From Acidimicrobiia bacterium (GTDB taxonomy: Bacteria > Actinomycetota > Acidimicrobiia > Acidimicrobiales > AC-14), in the NCBI GenBank assembly GCA_023265025.1, contig JAHFUP010000001.1, forward strand, positions 1 through 64,000: 64,000 bases of DNA, in the 5' to 3' direction. This document shows, piece after piece, positions 51,847 through 60,085 of the stretch (position 1 is the stretch's first letter; every line of letters begins with the position of its first letter). Below the pieces are notes generated by a model that worked only from the letters and a program-made list of their open reading frames with translations, did no database searches and was not told where the DNA came from. The position numbers were made by a program, and so were the translations under genes.

Positions 51847-52623
51847 ATGTGCAGCCAGGCCGATCCTCGCCGTGTGGTGTCGGGGGTTCCTACGGACCGT
51901 GCGCCCGGCACGGCCCGTGGCGGGCCCACGGACCAGGTGCTGCCCCTGGTCACCAGGGTTCTGAGGCCGGCCGAGGTGACCGAACTGCGCCGTCGCGTGG
52001 CCGCCCTGCCGGCCGACTGCGACACGGGCCTCGATCGCTCGACGGCCTATGACGTGCTCTCCCAACTCGCCGAGCTGCAGGCGCGGCGAAAGCACGGCCC
52101 CAACCGCGTCCACTGCCCCTACTGCGGTGAGGGCTTCGACGTCGCCCACGGGGTGACCACCAGGCCGCCCGGCTGGCGCCGTCCCCCGCCCTGGCAACCG
52201 GACCCGATCGGCGCCTCGGCCTCGCCGGCGGGGGCCGAGCGAACGGCCCGGGAGCTGGCGAAGGCGCTGGCGTGGGGCAGCCGCCCGAACGGCACGGACG
52301 CCTTCTGGGCCAGCGTCGGCCAGACGGTGCTGTGGCCGCTGCTATGGCTGGGCGCCGCCACCGGCGCCGACATGGCCGAAGTCGGCGGCTGGTCCCACCC
52401 TGACGCCGTGGAGGCGACGATGGCCAGGGTGAGCGAGGCCCTCGATGCCCTCGATGACACGCCGGACGCCGAACTGGTCCGGGAGCAGTGGGAGGGGGTT
52501 CGGGAGTGCCGCCCACAGGGCCTACGGACGGGTTTCACCTACGCCCACGGGATGGTCCGACACTGGGAGCTGCAAAAGGCGCGCCCCGTTCGACTGGACC
52601 CGGTCGCAGGTGGGCGCGAGTGA
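51847..52623 (+). CDS. Protein with Cys pair and coupling-protein-like carboxyl domain
   Basis: A 258-residue soluble protein. The middle has VHCPYCGEGFDVAHG, a Cys-Pro-x-Cys half zinc ribbon. The carboxyl part (about 155-250), FWASVGQTVLWPLLWLGAAT followed by ADMAEVGGWS and a Trp-rich helical end, lines up by eye with the segment FWMQSAKELLWPLLYVAARS ... MRDVVRWV of the VirD4-type protein in this window. It lacks any P-loop. It could be a stand-alone substrate-recognition module. GTGA overlap with the next XRE gene. Confidence 0.6.
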   Translation: MCSQADPRRVVSGVPTDRAPGTARGGPTDQVLPLVTRVLRPAEVTELRRRVAALPADCDTGLDRSTAYDVLSQLAELQARRKHGPNRVHCPYCGEGFDVAHGVTTRPPGWRRPPPWQPDPIGASASPAGAERTARELAKALAWGSRPNGTDAFWASVGQTVLWPLLWLGAATGADMAEVGGWSHPDAVEATMARVSEALDALDDTPDAELVREQWEGVRECRPQGLRTGFTYAHGMVRHWELQKARPVRLDPVAGGRE

Positions 52624-53257
52624 ACGAGGGGCCGGCCCTGCTGCCACTCCCGCTCAGGTCCAAGGGCTGTGTTGTCGCGAGCTCTACAGACCGAGCCGAG
52701 CCCGGCATGACCCCGAATCAGGTCGTCGCCTCCAACGTCGTCAAGGCCCGGGCGTTGCGAGGCTGGACCCAGGAGCGGGCTGCCGAGGCGCTGGCGCCCT
52801 ACCTCGGCGCCAAACTGTCGGGCCCGAGCTTCTCGGCGCTGGAACGGTCGGCAACGAAGGTGGACCGGATCAAGCAGTTTCCGCCGACGACCTGCTGGCC
52901 CTGTCCCGTGGGTTCGATCTTCCGATCGGGTACTTTTTCACCCCACCACCACCCGAGACGAACGCGGCTCAGACGGGTCACCTCGGGGGCACCCAGGGTC
53001 CCCACGCGATGGTGCTCTTCGACGCGATCCTCGGCACCCCCGACAACTTCGGGTGTTGGATGGATGACCTGCTCGCGTACTCGGCCAACAGGCCGGGTGT
53101 CGAGGTCCCCGACCGTCTCTCCGCCTTGGTCGATCTACGAGCTCGGGCGCTGTTGCGTCACGGCCTCGGGGACGTCGGCGCCGCCAGGGACGTTCTGCAA
53201 CGCCTGGCGGACGCGCTACGGGCTTCCTCCCCAACGGGTGACGGAATGATTCCGTGA
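52620..53257 (+). pseudogene. Frameshifted XRE-family regulator
   Basis: Paralogue of the XRE gene at 50822. The first frame gives NQVVASNVVKARALRGWTQE, AEALAPYLGAKLSG and SALERSATKVDRIKQF; at about 52880 the sequence must shift to the next frame to continue SADDLLALSRGFDLPIGYFF (paralogue: AQELVAISLAFDLPVVWFLL) and on to the end. One missing T in the CAGTTTCC run would explain it. Either a recent null mutation or a sequencing error. GTG 52620 overlaps the previous stop. Confidence 0.75.
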
Positions 53258-53259
53258 GG

Positions 53260-53655
53260 TCAGGCCGCCCCGCCGGGTTCCATGCCGGGAAGAGTCGGAT
53301 GGGAGACGGTGGCCCCTCGATCTCGACGGCGGCGCAGTGGCGCCACCGCAGCGGACTGGACGGCGATCGGCGTCGACTGTCCACCAGCCCTCGAGGCGGC
53401 GTCGCAGAGCAGGTTGACCGCGGCCACGATCTCCTCGTCGGTGGCATCGTCGCCCCCGCAGACGATGACCCGTACCGCCCAGCCCAAGCGGCCGGGCTGG
53501 GCGGGCAGGGTGGCTAGCTCCATCCGGGCCCGGCCGAGCTCGTCGACGTCGCCCTCACCGGTGGCCACCAGCCCCCGGTACCAGCGGGCCAGTGCGGCGC
53601 TGGCCCGCCCGACGCCGCCGAGGTCGACGACCACCGCGTCGGGGTGCGTGCTCAC
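53260..53655 (-). CDS. Hypothetical protein, third gene of the transglycosylase operon
   Basis: A 131-residue protein without signal or membrane helix. It has an Ala/Arg-rich helix (GVGRASAALARWYRGLVATG), a RVIVCGGDD strand and an acidic DEEIVAAVNLLCDAA helix. No family recognised. GTG 53655 overlaps the stop of the preceding gene as GTGA. Convergent with the broken XRE gene, 2 bp apart. Confidence 0.62.
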   Translation of the reverse strand: MSTHPDAVVVDLGGVGRASAALARWYRGLVATGEGDVDELGRARMELATLPAQPGRLGWAVRVIVCGGDDATDEEIVAAVNLLCDAASRAGGQSTPIAVQSAAVAPLRRRRDRGATVSHPTLPGMEPGGAA

Positions 53656-54218
53656 GCCGGGAGCTCCCAGGAGTGCATCGCCACCCAGTTGATGCCGCGC
53701 CGGGCGAAGTAGAACACCGTGGTCTGCTCACTGACCGCCGGGCCACCGTCGAGGCGGGAGGCCGACCAGACGACGGCGACCTGGATGACGTCGGGGTACT
53801 GGGTGGCCGAGGCGCCGGCGGCGTGGACGACGACGTTGGCACAACAGGGCTGGGCCCGGCCGGCACCCCAGTAGCCGTAGAAGGCGTCGCGCCCGTCTCC
53901 GGTGGCGTCGGCCCGCAGCAGGGCGGCGCCGAGGCGGCTGGTCTCGGTGGCCACCGCCGGGCCGAGGTTGGAGCGGGCCGGGTCGCTGAGCTGGGCCCAG
54001 TAGCCGGCCCTGCTGGGGGCGTCCTCGCCGATCGCGGCCCATGGAGGCGAGGCGACCGTCGACGTCGTCGACGAGGCCGGGGTGGACGACGACGCCGGCG
54101 CCGAGGGACCCCCGGCGCTGGCTGAGGTGAGCGGCCGGGTGGTCCCAGGAGGCCGCAAGAGGGCCCAGGCGCCGACGAAGGCGCCGACCACGGCGACGGC
54201 GGCCAGCGCCCGTTTCAC
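53652..54218 (-). CDS. Membrane-anchored transfer-associated protein (VirB8-like layout)
   Basis: A 188-residue protein: Lys-Arg start, one helix (ALAAVAVVGAFVGAWALL), a Ser/Thr/Ala-rich linker and an outer domain with DAFYGYWGAGRAQPCCANVV, DVIQVAVVWSAS and WVAMHSWEL. The Cys pair is unusual. Layout again suggests a VirB8/NTF2-like transfer component but similarity is not clear enough to name. GTG 54218 overlaps the transglycosylase stop. Confidence 0.62.
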   Translation of the reverse strand: MKRALAAVAVVGAFVGAWALLRPPGTTRPLTSASAGGPSAPASSSTPASSTTSTVASPPWAAIGEDAPSRAGYWAQLSDPARSNLGPAVATETSRLGAALLRADATGDGRDAFYGYWGAGRAQPCCANVVVHAAGASATQYPDVIQVAVVWSASRLDGGPAVSEQTTVFYFARRGINWVAMHSWELPA

Positions 54219-55348
54219 GGCTGCCCCTGGGCGCCCGTGCCGGCCAGCACGCCCGCTGTCTGGCGGTGCTTGCGACATTGACGGCGCCGGCCGGCGCGCG
54301 CAAGCTGGAGGCCGGCGCCGAGCAGGACCAGCCGCCCGTCGACGAGGCCGAAGCCGAGCCCGAACAGGACCGAAGCTCTCCACCCAGCGTGGAGGTGATC
54401 GGCGTGATCGGAGTCGCTGAAGGCCCCCGGGTACTTCTCCAGATCCGCCCACGGTGAGCCGAACTCGTCGGGACGCAGGGGAGCAGCCGATCCCAGGCTC
54501 TGCTCGGCCACGGCCCGGGCCGCTTCGGCCGAGGCGCTGACGTCGACGCCGTCGACGGCGTAGATGTCCACCGCCCGGCCGGAGTAGTGGTTCGAGACAC
54601 GATTGGTGCCGGCCACGAACTGGTTGTGGCCGGTCTTGAACACGCTGACTGAGATCTGGTGGTTGACCACCAGGGCGGCCAGGTAGTCGACCACCCGCTG
54701 GTCGACGACGCCGGCGAGCAGGTCGGCCCGGGCCCGGTCGGTCAGGATCAGGTTGGGGTTGTCGGCCAGGGCCGCAGCGCTGGTGGCGCTGGCCGCGGTC
54801 AGGCTGGCGGCGTCGGAGTAGCGGGCGGCCCGGGCCAGCACGTCGTCGATGTAGGCCTCGGAGTGGTTGTAGTGCCAGATTGCGCTGCGGAGCTTCTCGA
54901 GTTCCCCGGCGCCATTGGCGCACAGGTAGTTGGCGGCGCCGAAGACGGCGTCGGTGGGGTCGTAGCGGTCCTTGTCGCCATCGCCGTCGCCGTCGACGCC
55001 GTAGGCGTCCCAGGTGCCCTGGAGGAACTGCATGGGCCCGCCGGCGCCGGCGAAGTTCTCCCCGCTGTGCACCCCGGGCAGCGTGGAGCGGCCGTGGTCG
55101 GTCTCCACCGAGCCGATGCCGGCCAGCACCGACCACGACAGGCCCGGGCAGGTCTCGGCCGCCTTGCGGTAGATGACCAGCATCTCGGGAGGGATGTCGG
55201 CCACGGCGTAGGCACTGGGGTTGCCGGCGGGGGCGCCGGCGCCGGCCGCCTTCGACGCCCCCAGCATCATCCCGCCGATGGCCAGCACCGCCAGCAGGCC
55301 GGCGATCATCGCCCCACCCACCCCCAGGGCCACCGCCGCGGGCTTCAT
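54215..55348 (-). CDS. Bifunctional cell-wall hydrolase: lytic transglycosylase + M15-like peptidase
   Basis: A 377-residue envelope enzyme. One amino helix (about 5-30) anchors it outside the membrane. The lytic transglycosylase domain has IPPEMLVIYRKAAETCPGLS, catalytic Glu 82 in IGSVETDHGRS, GPMQFLQGTWDAYGVDGDGD and DAVFGAANYLC with IWHYNHSEAYIDDV. The second domain shows the M15/VanY-type metal motif SNHYSGRAVDIY and DHLHAGW. Such wall-opening enzymes accompany conjugation systems. ATG 55348 chosen; the longer frame crosses palindrome copy C. First gene of a three-gene leftward operon. A decayed copy exists at 36130-36425. Confidence 0.85.
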   Translation of the reverse strand: MKPAAVALGVGGAMIAGLLAVLAIGGMMLGASKAAGAGAPAGNPSAYAVADIPPEMLVIYRKAAETCPGLSWSVLAGIGSVETDHGRSTLPGVHSGENFAGAGGPMQFLQGTWDAYGVDGDGDGDKDRYDPTDAVFGAANYLCANGAGELEKLRSAIWHYNHSEAYIDDVLARAARYSDAASLTAASATSAAALADNPNLILTDRARADLLAGVVDQRVVDYLAALVVNHQISVSVFKTGHNQFVAGTNRVSNHYSGRAVDIYAVDGVDVSASAEAARAVAEQSLGSAAPLRPDEFGSPWADLEKYPGAFSDSDHADHLHAGWRASVLFGLGFGLVDGRLVLLGAGLQLARAGRRRQCRKHRQTAGVLAGTGAQGQP

Positions 55349-55432
55349 GGCCTGGGCCCTGGTGGGCGCGGCCCCGACGGGGCAACGGCGAGCCCGAGGT
55401 CGACCAGTTGGCGAGAAACGTGCCCCACATCC

Positions 55433-55517
55433 CTCGACTGGTGTGCGGCCGGGCGAAACGCCACAAAGAAATCTCAGAAATCTTTGTGGCGTTTCCGGTT
55501 CTCGCACACCAGTCGAG
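55433..55517 (+). repeat. Composite palindrome, copy C (most perfect)
   Basis: Perfect 15-bp outer arms CTCGACTGGTGTGCG (55433-55447) and CGCACACCAGTCGAG (55503-55517); perfect 14-bp inner arms AAACGCCACAAAGA (55456-55469) and TCTTTGTGGCGTTT (55481-55494); 11-bp centre AATCTCAGAAA. Occupies the divergent gap between the leftward transglycosylase operon and the rightward type IV secretion operon, so it is well placed as an operator or a structured leader. Confidence 0.88.
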
Positions 55518-55558
55518 GGGTGAAGGCCATTTCGCCGAACCCCAGGAGGGACTCTCAC

Positions 55559-55897
55559 ATGCTGGTGCTGCAACTGTTCGCCAACGCCAACCCGCGGCTG
55601 GCGGGGGCCGTGTTCGGCTTCCTCGCCCAGGTCGAGCTCAACCCCACCGGCGACGGCATGCCGGGGGCCAGCTTCGCCCAGACGCTCATCAACTGGGTCG
55701 GCCAGATCGCCCTGTGGGGCAGCCTGGTGTCGATCCTCATCGGGGCCGCCATCTACGGCCTGTCCCAGCACGTGGGCAACAGCTATGGGGCCTCCAAGGG
55801 CCGGCTGCTGGCGTTGGCCGGGGCCATCGGCGCCGGCCTGACCGGGTTGGCACCAACGGTGGTCAACCTGCTCAGCGAAGCCGCAAAAGCGGCCTAG
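55559..55897 (+). CDS. Small two-helix membrane protein, first gene of the T4SS operon
   Basis: A 112-residue protein with two hydrophobic helices (about 47-68, LINWVGQIALWGSLVSILIG, and 80-108) after an amino segment NANPRLAGAVFGFLAQVELN. Size, layout and first-gene position resemble VirB2/TrbC-type pilin-like or DUF-type transfer proteins; not certain. AGGAGGG about 10 nt before the ATG fixes the start. The 41 bp between palindrome copy C and this start leave little room for a separate promoter. Confidence 0.68.
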   Translation: MLVLQLFANANPRLAGAVFGFLAQVELNPTGDGMPGASFAQTLINWVGQIALWGSLVSILIGAAIYGLSQHVGNSYGASKGRLLALAGAIGAGLTGLAPTVVNLLSEAAKAA

Positions 55898-55907
55898 GCC
55901 CGGCGAC

Positions 55908-56642
55908 GTGTCCAGATCTTCAACCGCTACTCCCGGTCGGCTTTCGTCGCCGGTGCTGGTCGCCGCGGTAGCCGCTGCGGTGGTGATCGCCACCGTGGTC
56001 CTCCTCAGCCGCGATGGCCAACAGCCCGCCCCTACGGCTGCGGTGGCCCCGCCGCCGGCGGCCATGTCCTCCCCCTCGGCGCCGGGCGTCTCCCCCCCGC
56101 CCCCGGCGCCGGCGGGGGTGGGTCCCTCCACGGTCGTGGGCGGGGTGGCCATGGGCTATGCCCACAGTCCGGCCGGGGCCGAGGCCGCGGCGGTGGGCTT
56201 CCTGCGCCTCGACTCCGCCCTGGTGGCCATGAGCGACGAGGCCGCCTCGGCGGCCAAGCGCGTGATCGCCTCATCGTCGGCCGCCGAGGCCTTGGTGGCC
56301 GACGTGGTGGCCAAGCTGGGCGCCCTGCGCAAGGGCTATCCCGGCGGCGCCACCCTCTACCGCATCGGCGTGCTGGCCAGCCGGGTGAGCCCGGCCAACG
56401 CCGATCGGGTCCGCGTCGAGCTCTGGCACGTCGGCGTCGTCAGCCCGCCGGCTGCGATGCCCTATGAGGAGTGGACCACCCAGCGCTATGAGCTGGTGTG
56501 GGAGCGCGACGACTGGCGGGTGGCCGGCGAGGCGTCCACGCCCGGGCCCCGGCCGCTGCCATTGCCCCGGGGCGAGCCCTCGGCCCCCGGCCAGCTCGAG
56601 GCCGCCCTGGCCGGCTTCGGACCGGTGGGGGTGACCCGGTGA
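55908..56642 (+). CDS. Membrane-anchored transfer protein, VirB8/TcpC-like layout
   Basis: A 244-residue protein: short start, one helix (VLVAAVAAAVVIATVVLL), a Pro-rich linker and an outer domain (GAEAAAVGFLRLDSALVAMS, LYRIGVLASRVSPANADRVR, VELWHVGVVSPP, RYELVWERDDWRVAGEAS). The alternating helix then curved-sheet order is NTF2-like as in VirB8. GTG 55908. Third protein of this shape in the element (others at 46072 and 53652). Confidence 0.66.
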   Translation: MSRSSTATPGRLSSPVLVAAVAAAVVIATVVLLSRDGQQPAPTAAVAPPPAAMSSPSAPGVSPPPPAPAGVGPSTVVGGVAMGYAHSPAGAEAAAVGFLRLDSALVAMSDEAASAAKRVIASSSAAEALVADVVAKLGALRKGYPGGATLYRIGVLASRVSPANADRVRVELWHVGVVSPPAAMPYEEWTTQRYELVWERDDWRVAGEASTPGPRPLPLPRGEPSAPGQLEAALAGFGPVGVTR

Positions 56643-56730
56643 TCCTCGGCGTCGCGCCCCGGGGCCACGGCGAAGCGTTTCGCCGGGCGGGAATGGGCGG
56701 GAGCTGGACACGACTACAGGAGGTTGGGAC

Positions 56731-57081
56731 GTGAGCGGGAGGACGATAGGACGACGGTCGCCACAGTCGATCGAGCCACAGTCGATCGACGAGGTGTCCG
56801 AAGAGATGCGGACGGTGTCTCAAGCGATCGACGCCGCAGCGACGACGGGGCGTTGGCAGATCGGTGTGTGGCCGTGGCGGCGGCGGCTGCTCCACCGGCG
56901 CTACGACTCTCTGCAGCTGCGGGCGGCCCGCATGTTGGGGGTGGCAACGCCTCCACGCTCGGAGTGGTCTCCACCCGGCTTCCGCGGCGGGCTGTACGAC
57001 TCGAGGACGGGCTTCGTCATCGAGGAGGCGCTGCGTCAGGCCGGGTTCGATCCCTTCACCGTGAAGGACGTGCCGCAATGA
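56731..57081 (+). CDS. Hypothetical protein in T4SS operon
   Basis: A 116-residue basic soluble protein: EEMRTVSQAIDAAATTGRW, then WPWRRRLLHRRYDSLQLRAA, and near the end LYDSRTGFVIEEALRQAGFD. No family recognised. GTG start preceded by AGGAGGTTGGGAC; its stop overlaps the VirB6-like start as ATGA, so it is translated together with the channel protein. Confidence 0.68.
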   Translation: MSGRTIGRRSPQSIEPQSIDEVSEEMRTVSQAIDAAATTGRWQIGVWPWRRRLLHRRYDSLQLRAARMLGVATPPRSEWSPPGFRGGLYDSRTGFVIEEALRQAGFDPFTVKDVPQ

Positions 57082-58583
57082 GCGCCCTGGTCCTCGCCGC
57101 CCTCCCCAACCCCGTCGAGGTGGTCACCGGCCCCGCCGGGGCGGTGGGCAACGCCGTGGGCGGGGCGGTCGGCGGCTACGTGGCCGACAAGGCGGCCGAT
57201 GCGTTCCTGGAGCCCATCGGCAAGGCCATCGTGCGGGGCCTGGCCGGGGCGGCCAAGAAGGTGAGCGAGGAGGTGATGCACTTCATCACCAACTCCGCCG
57301 CGGTGAACTTCGACGAGGGGTGGTGGGCCAACGATCGGGCCCAGACACTGGTGCGCCAGATCGGGACCCTGGCCCTGGTCCTCACCCTGCTGTTCCTGTT
57401 GCTAGCCCTCGTCCAGGGCCTCTTCGCCGGTGACGTCGGCGGCATGATGCGGGCGACGATGGTCGAGGTTCCGGTGACCATCGCGGCCACGGTGGCCCTG
57501 GTGGCGGTGACTCAGCTGCTGCTGGGCCTCGTCGACGGGGCATCGGCCATGGTGCTCTCAGGGGTCCCCGAGGCCCTGGGCCACTTCTTCGCCGGCTTCG
57601 GCGACGATGCCACCATCGCCACCAACGGCTTCGCCGGGATCCTCATGGTGGCGGTGTTCCTGCTGGGCGCCATCCTGGTGTGGATCGAGCTGGTGGTCCG
57701 CTCGTCGCTGATCTACCTGCTGATGGCCGCCGCCCCGCTCACCCTGGCCGCCCGGGTGTGGCCGGCGGCCCGGGGCGCGTGGCGGCGGCTGGCCGAGCTG
57801 GGCCTGGCCCTGATTGTGTCCAAGTTCGCCATCGCCCTGGCCCTCGGCCTCGGCGCCGCCGCCCTGGCCGGCGGCGGGCCCAGGTCCGGCGACCTCGGCA
57901 CCCAGGCGGGCATGGACCTCGCCGGCATGCTCACCGGGGCCTCGCTGATGCTGCTGGCCGCCTTCTCGCCGTTCATCGTGCTGCGGCTGCTGCCCATCGT
58001 GGAGGGGGCGGTCATCGCCCAGGGCATCAGCCGCAGCCCGGTGCGGGCGGCACAGGGTGGCATGCAGGCGGCCTACTACGCCCAGGGCCTGAAGCGCATG
58101 GCCGGCGGAGGGGGAGGCCGCGGGCAGGCCGCTGCCACCCCGGCCGAAGCCCCCCCGCCCGCTTCCTCCGGCGGCGGAGCCGGTGGCGCCCGGCCAGGTG
58201 CCGGACCCGGTGGAGCATCCTCCGGGGCAGGCGCCGGTGGAGCATCCTCCGGGGCAGGCGCGGGTGGTGCGTCCTCGGGCGGCGGAGCCGGTGGCGCCCG
58301 GCCAGGTGCCGGACCCGGTGGAGCATCCTCCGGGGCAGGCGCCGGTGGGGCTCCATCATCCGGTGCAGGCGCCGGCGGCGCGTCCTCGGGTGCGGGTGCG
58401 GGTGGTGCGTCACCGGGCGGCGGTGCTGGCGGCAGCTCCTCGGGTGGCGGAGCAGGAGGCGCCGGGGGTGGCGGCGGGTCGGCGGGCGCTGTTCCCGTCG
58501 GGGCCATGGCCGCCGGCGGCGCCGCTCGCTCGGCTAGGTCGACGTCGACGGTAAACGGCACACGGCGAGGACCGTCGACGTGA
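57078..58583 (+). CDS. VirB6/TrbL-like polytopic channel protein
   Basis: A 501-residue membrane protein with about seven hydrophobic helices between residues 95 and 325 (for example LALVLTLLFLLLALVQGL, LMVAVFLLGAILVWIELVVR, LIYLLMAAAPLTLAARVWPA) and the conserved PIVEGAVIAQGISRSPVRAA end. This is the TrbL/VirB6 organisation of the type IV secretion inner-membrane channel. The final ~150 residues are a Gly/Ala/Ser low-complexity tail built from DNA repeats (68-bp exact duplication). ATG 57078 is coupled to the gene before; the stop overlaps the next GTG. Confidence 0.8.
   Translation: MSALVLAALPNPVEVVTGPAGAVGNAVGGAVGGYVADKAADAFLEPIGKAIVRGLAGAAKKVSEEVMHFITNSAAVNFDEGWWANDRAQTLVRQIGTLALVLTLLFLLLALVQGLFAGDVGGMMRATMVEVPVTIAATVALVAVTQLLLGLVDGASAMVLSGVPEALGHFFAGFGDDATIATNGFAGILMVAVFLLGAILVWIELVVRSSLIYLLMAAAPLTLAARVWPAARGAWRRLAELGLALIVSKFAIALALGLGAAALAGGGPRSGDLGTQAGMDLAGMLTGASLMLLAAFSPFIVLRLLPIVEGAVIAQGISRSPVRAAQGGMQAAYYAQGLKRMAGGGGGRGQAAATPAEAPPPASSGGGAGGARPGAGPGGASSGAGAGGASSGAGAGGASSGGGAGGARPGAGPGGASSGAGAGGAPSSGAGAGGASSGAGAGGASPGGGAGGSSSGGGAGGAGGGGGSAGAVPVGAMAAGGAARSARSTSTVNGTRRGPST
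58173..58348 (+). repeat. 68-bp exact direct duplication in the VirB6-like tail
   Basis: 58173-58240 is repeated exactly at 58281-58348, offset 108 bp (36 codons, in frame), within a longer array of GGAGAGGASSG-like codons. Replication slippage probably changes the tail length between strains. Confidence 0.75.
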
Positions 58584-60085
58584 GCGAGGCCCGCACCTAC
58601 CGCCTCTCCGCCCCCGACCGCACTGGGGCCATGCTGGGCCTCAGCGCTGCCCAAGTCGGCGCTCTCGGGCTGGCGGTCATCCTGGCCGTGCTGGCCGGCT
58701 CCATGGGCGCCGGCGTGGTGGGCATGGCCGTCCCCGTGGCCCTGGCCAGCCTCGTGGCCTTCGTGCGGGTCGGCGGCCAACCCCTGGTCGAGGCGGCGCC
58801 GCCGGGGATCCGCTTCGGGCTGATCTGCCTGCGCCGACGCCGGCGCTGGCAGGCACCGCTGTTCGCCACTCTGGAGGAGCGCGACACACCGGCCCTGCCG
58901 CCCACGCTGGCCGGCCAGGAGTTCCTCACCGTCGACACCGGTGTCGGCGGCCTGGCCATGACCCGCCCCGGCCCGGTGGTGGTGGTCGTCGACCCCGCGA
59001 GTGGGACCTATGCGGCCACCCTGCGGGCATGGGGGTCCGAGTTCGCCCTGGTGGCCCGGGGGGAGCAGGACTCACTCCTGGCCCGCTGGGGGGTGGCCCT
59101 GTCCAGCTTCTGTCGGGAGCGGGGGGTGGTTGCCTCGGTGCGGTGGTCGGAGTGGGCCGCCCCCGCCGGCGCCGATGAGCAGCTGGAGTACCTGAAGTCC
59201 CAGGGACATGACGACGACAGCGATCCTGCGGTGCGCAGCTACCGGGGACTGCTGGAGGGGGCCGGCCCGCTGGCCACCCGCCACGAGGTGCTCATCACCG
59301 TGACCGTGGCCGCCGACCGGGTGCCGGTCGCCTCCCGGCACAAGAACAACCGCAAGGCCGCCTGTGTGGAGGCCCTGCTGGGCCAGGTCGACCAATTGTC
59401 CAAGCGCTGTCGCAAGGCCGGGCTCAGCGTGTCGGACCCGCTGTCGCCACACGAGCTGGCCCGGGCCCTGCGGGTGCGCCTCGATCCCACCGTGGTCCGT
59501 CGCCTCGACCGCCGGGGCCGGTCCCTGGGCGACCTGGCCGGCCTGGTCAGCCCGGCCAACGGCGGCCCCATGGCCACCGAGCTGGCCTGGAAGCACTGGC
59601 TGGTCGACGACTCCTATCACCGCACCTTCCTGGTGGCCGATTGGCCCCGCCAGGACGTGGGTCCGACGTTCATGTCCGACCTCATCCTCTACGGGCAGGT
59701 CCGGCGCTCGGTGGTGGTGATCTACGAGCCCGTCCCACCCCGGGCCAGCCAGAAGGCCATCGAGGCCGCCCACGCCAAGCTGGGGTCGGACGAGGAGCAC
59801 CGCCAGCGCACCGGCTTTCGGATCGGGGCCAGCCATCGCCGGGCCAAGGTGGCCGTCGACGAGCGTGACGAGGAGATCGCATCGGGCTTCGGCGAGTTCG
59901 CCTACGCCGGGATCGTGACCGTCTCGGCCCCCAGTCTCGAGGAGCTGGAGAAGGCCTGCGACAACCTCGACGACGTGGCCGCCAGCTGTCTGATGGAGCT
60001 GCGCCCCCTCAACGGCCGCCACGACCTGGCCCTGTCCGCCACCCTGCCCCTGGCCCGGGCCCTGGCCCGCAAGCGGGCCAGCTGA
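58580..60085 (+). CDS. SCO6880-family T4SS protein (PrgI / VirB4 amino part)
   Basis: A 501-residue protein. Two helices at about 20-60 (VGALGLAVILAVLAGSMGAG and the next) form a PrgI-like start as in VirB3/VirB4 fusions; the rest matches the amino-terminal domain of VirB4 proteins in actinobacterial systems (SCO6880 family): DEQLEYLKSQGHDDD, VPVASRHKNNRKAACVEALL, LAWKHWLVDDSYHRTFLVAD and RQRTGFRIGASHRRAKVAVD. No P-loop; the ATPase part is the next gene, joined by a one-base TGATG overlap. GTG 58580. Confidence 0.8.
   Translation: MSEARTYRLSAPDRTGAMLGLSAAQVGALGLAVILAVLAGSMGAGVVGMAVPVALASLVAFVRVGGQPLVEAAPPGIRFGLICLRRRRRWQAPLFATLEERDTPALPPTLAGQEFLTVDTGVGGLAMTRPGPVVVVVDPASGTYAATLRAWGSEFALVARGEQDSLLARWGVALSSFCRERGVVASVRWSEWAAPAGADEQLEYLKSQGHDDDSDPAVRSYRGLLEGAGPLATRHEVLITVTVAADRVPVASRHKNNRKAACVEALLGQVDQLSKRCRKAGLSVSDPLSPHELARALRVRLDPTVVRRLDRRGRSLGDLAGLVSPANGGPMATELAWKHWLVDDSYHRTFLVADWPRQDVGPTFMSDLILYGQVRRSVVVIYEPVPPRASQKAIEAAHAKLGSDEEHRQRTGFRIGASHRRAKVAVDERDEEIASGFGEFAYAGIVTVSAPSLEELEKACDNLDDVAASCLMELRPLNGRHDLALSATLPLARALARKRAS

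Noticed and set aside
54215-56152. Long amino-terminal extension of the transglycosylase
   Set aside because: The extension runs through palindrome copy C and antisense to the T4SS genes; the membrane anchor at 55348 is a natural start.
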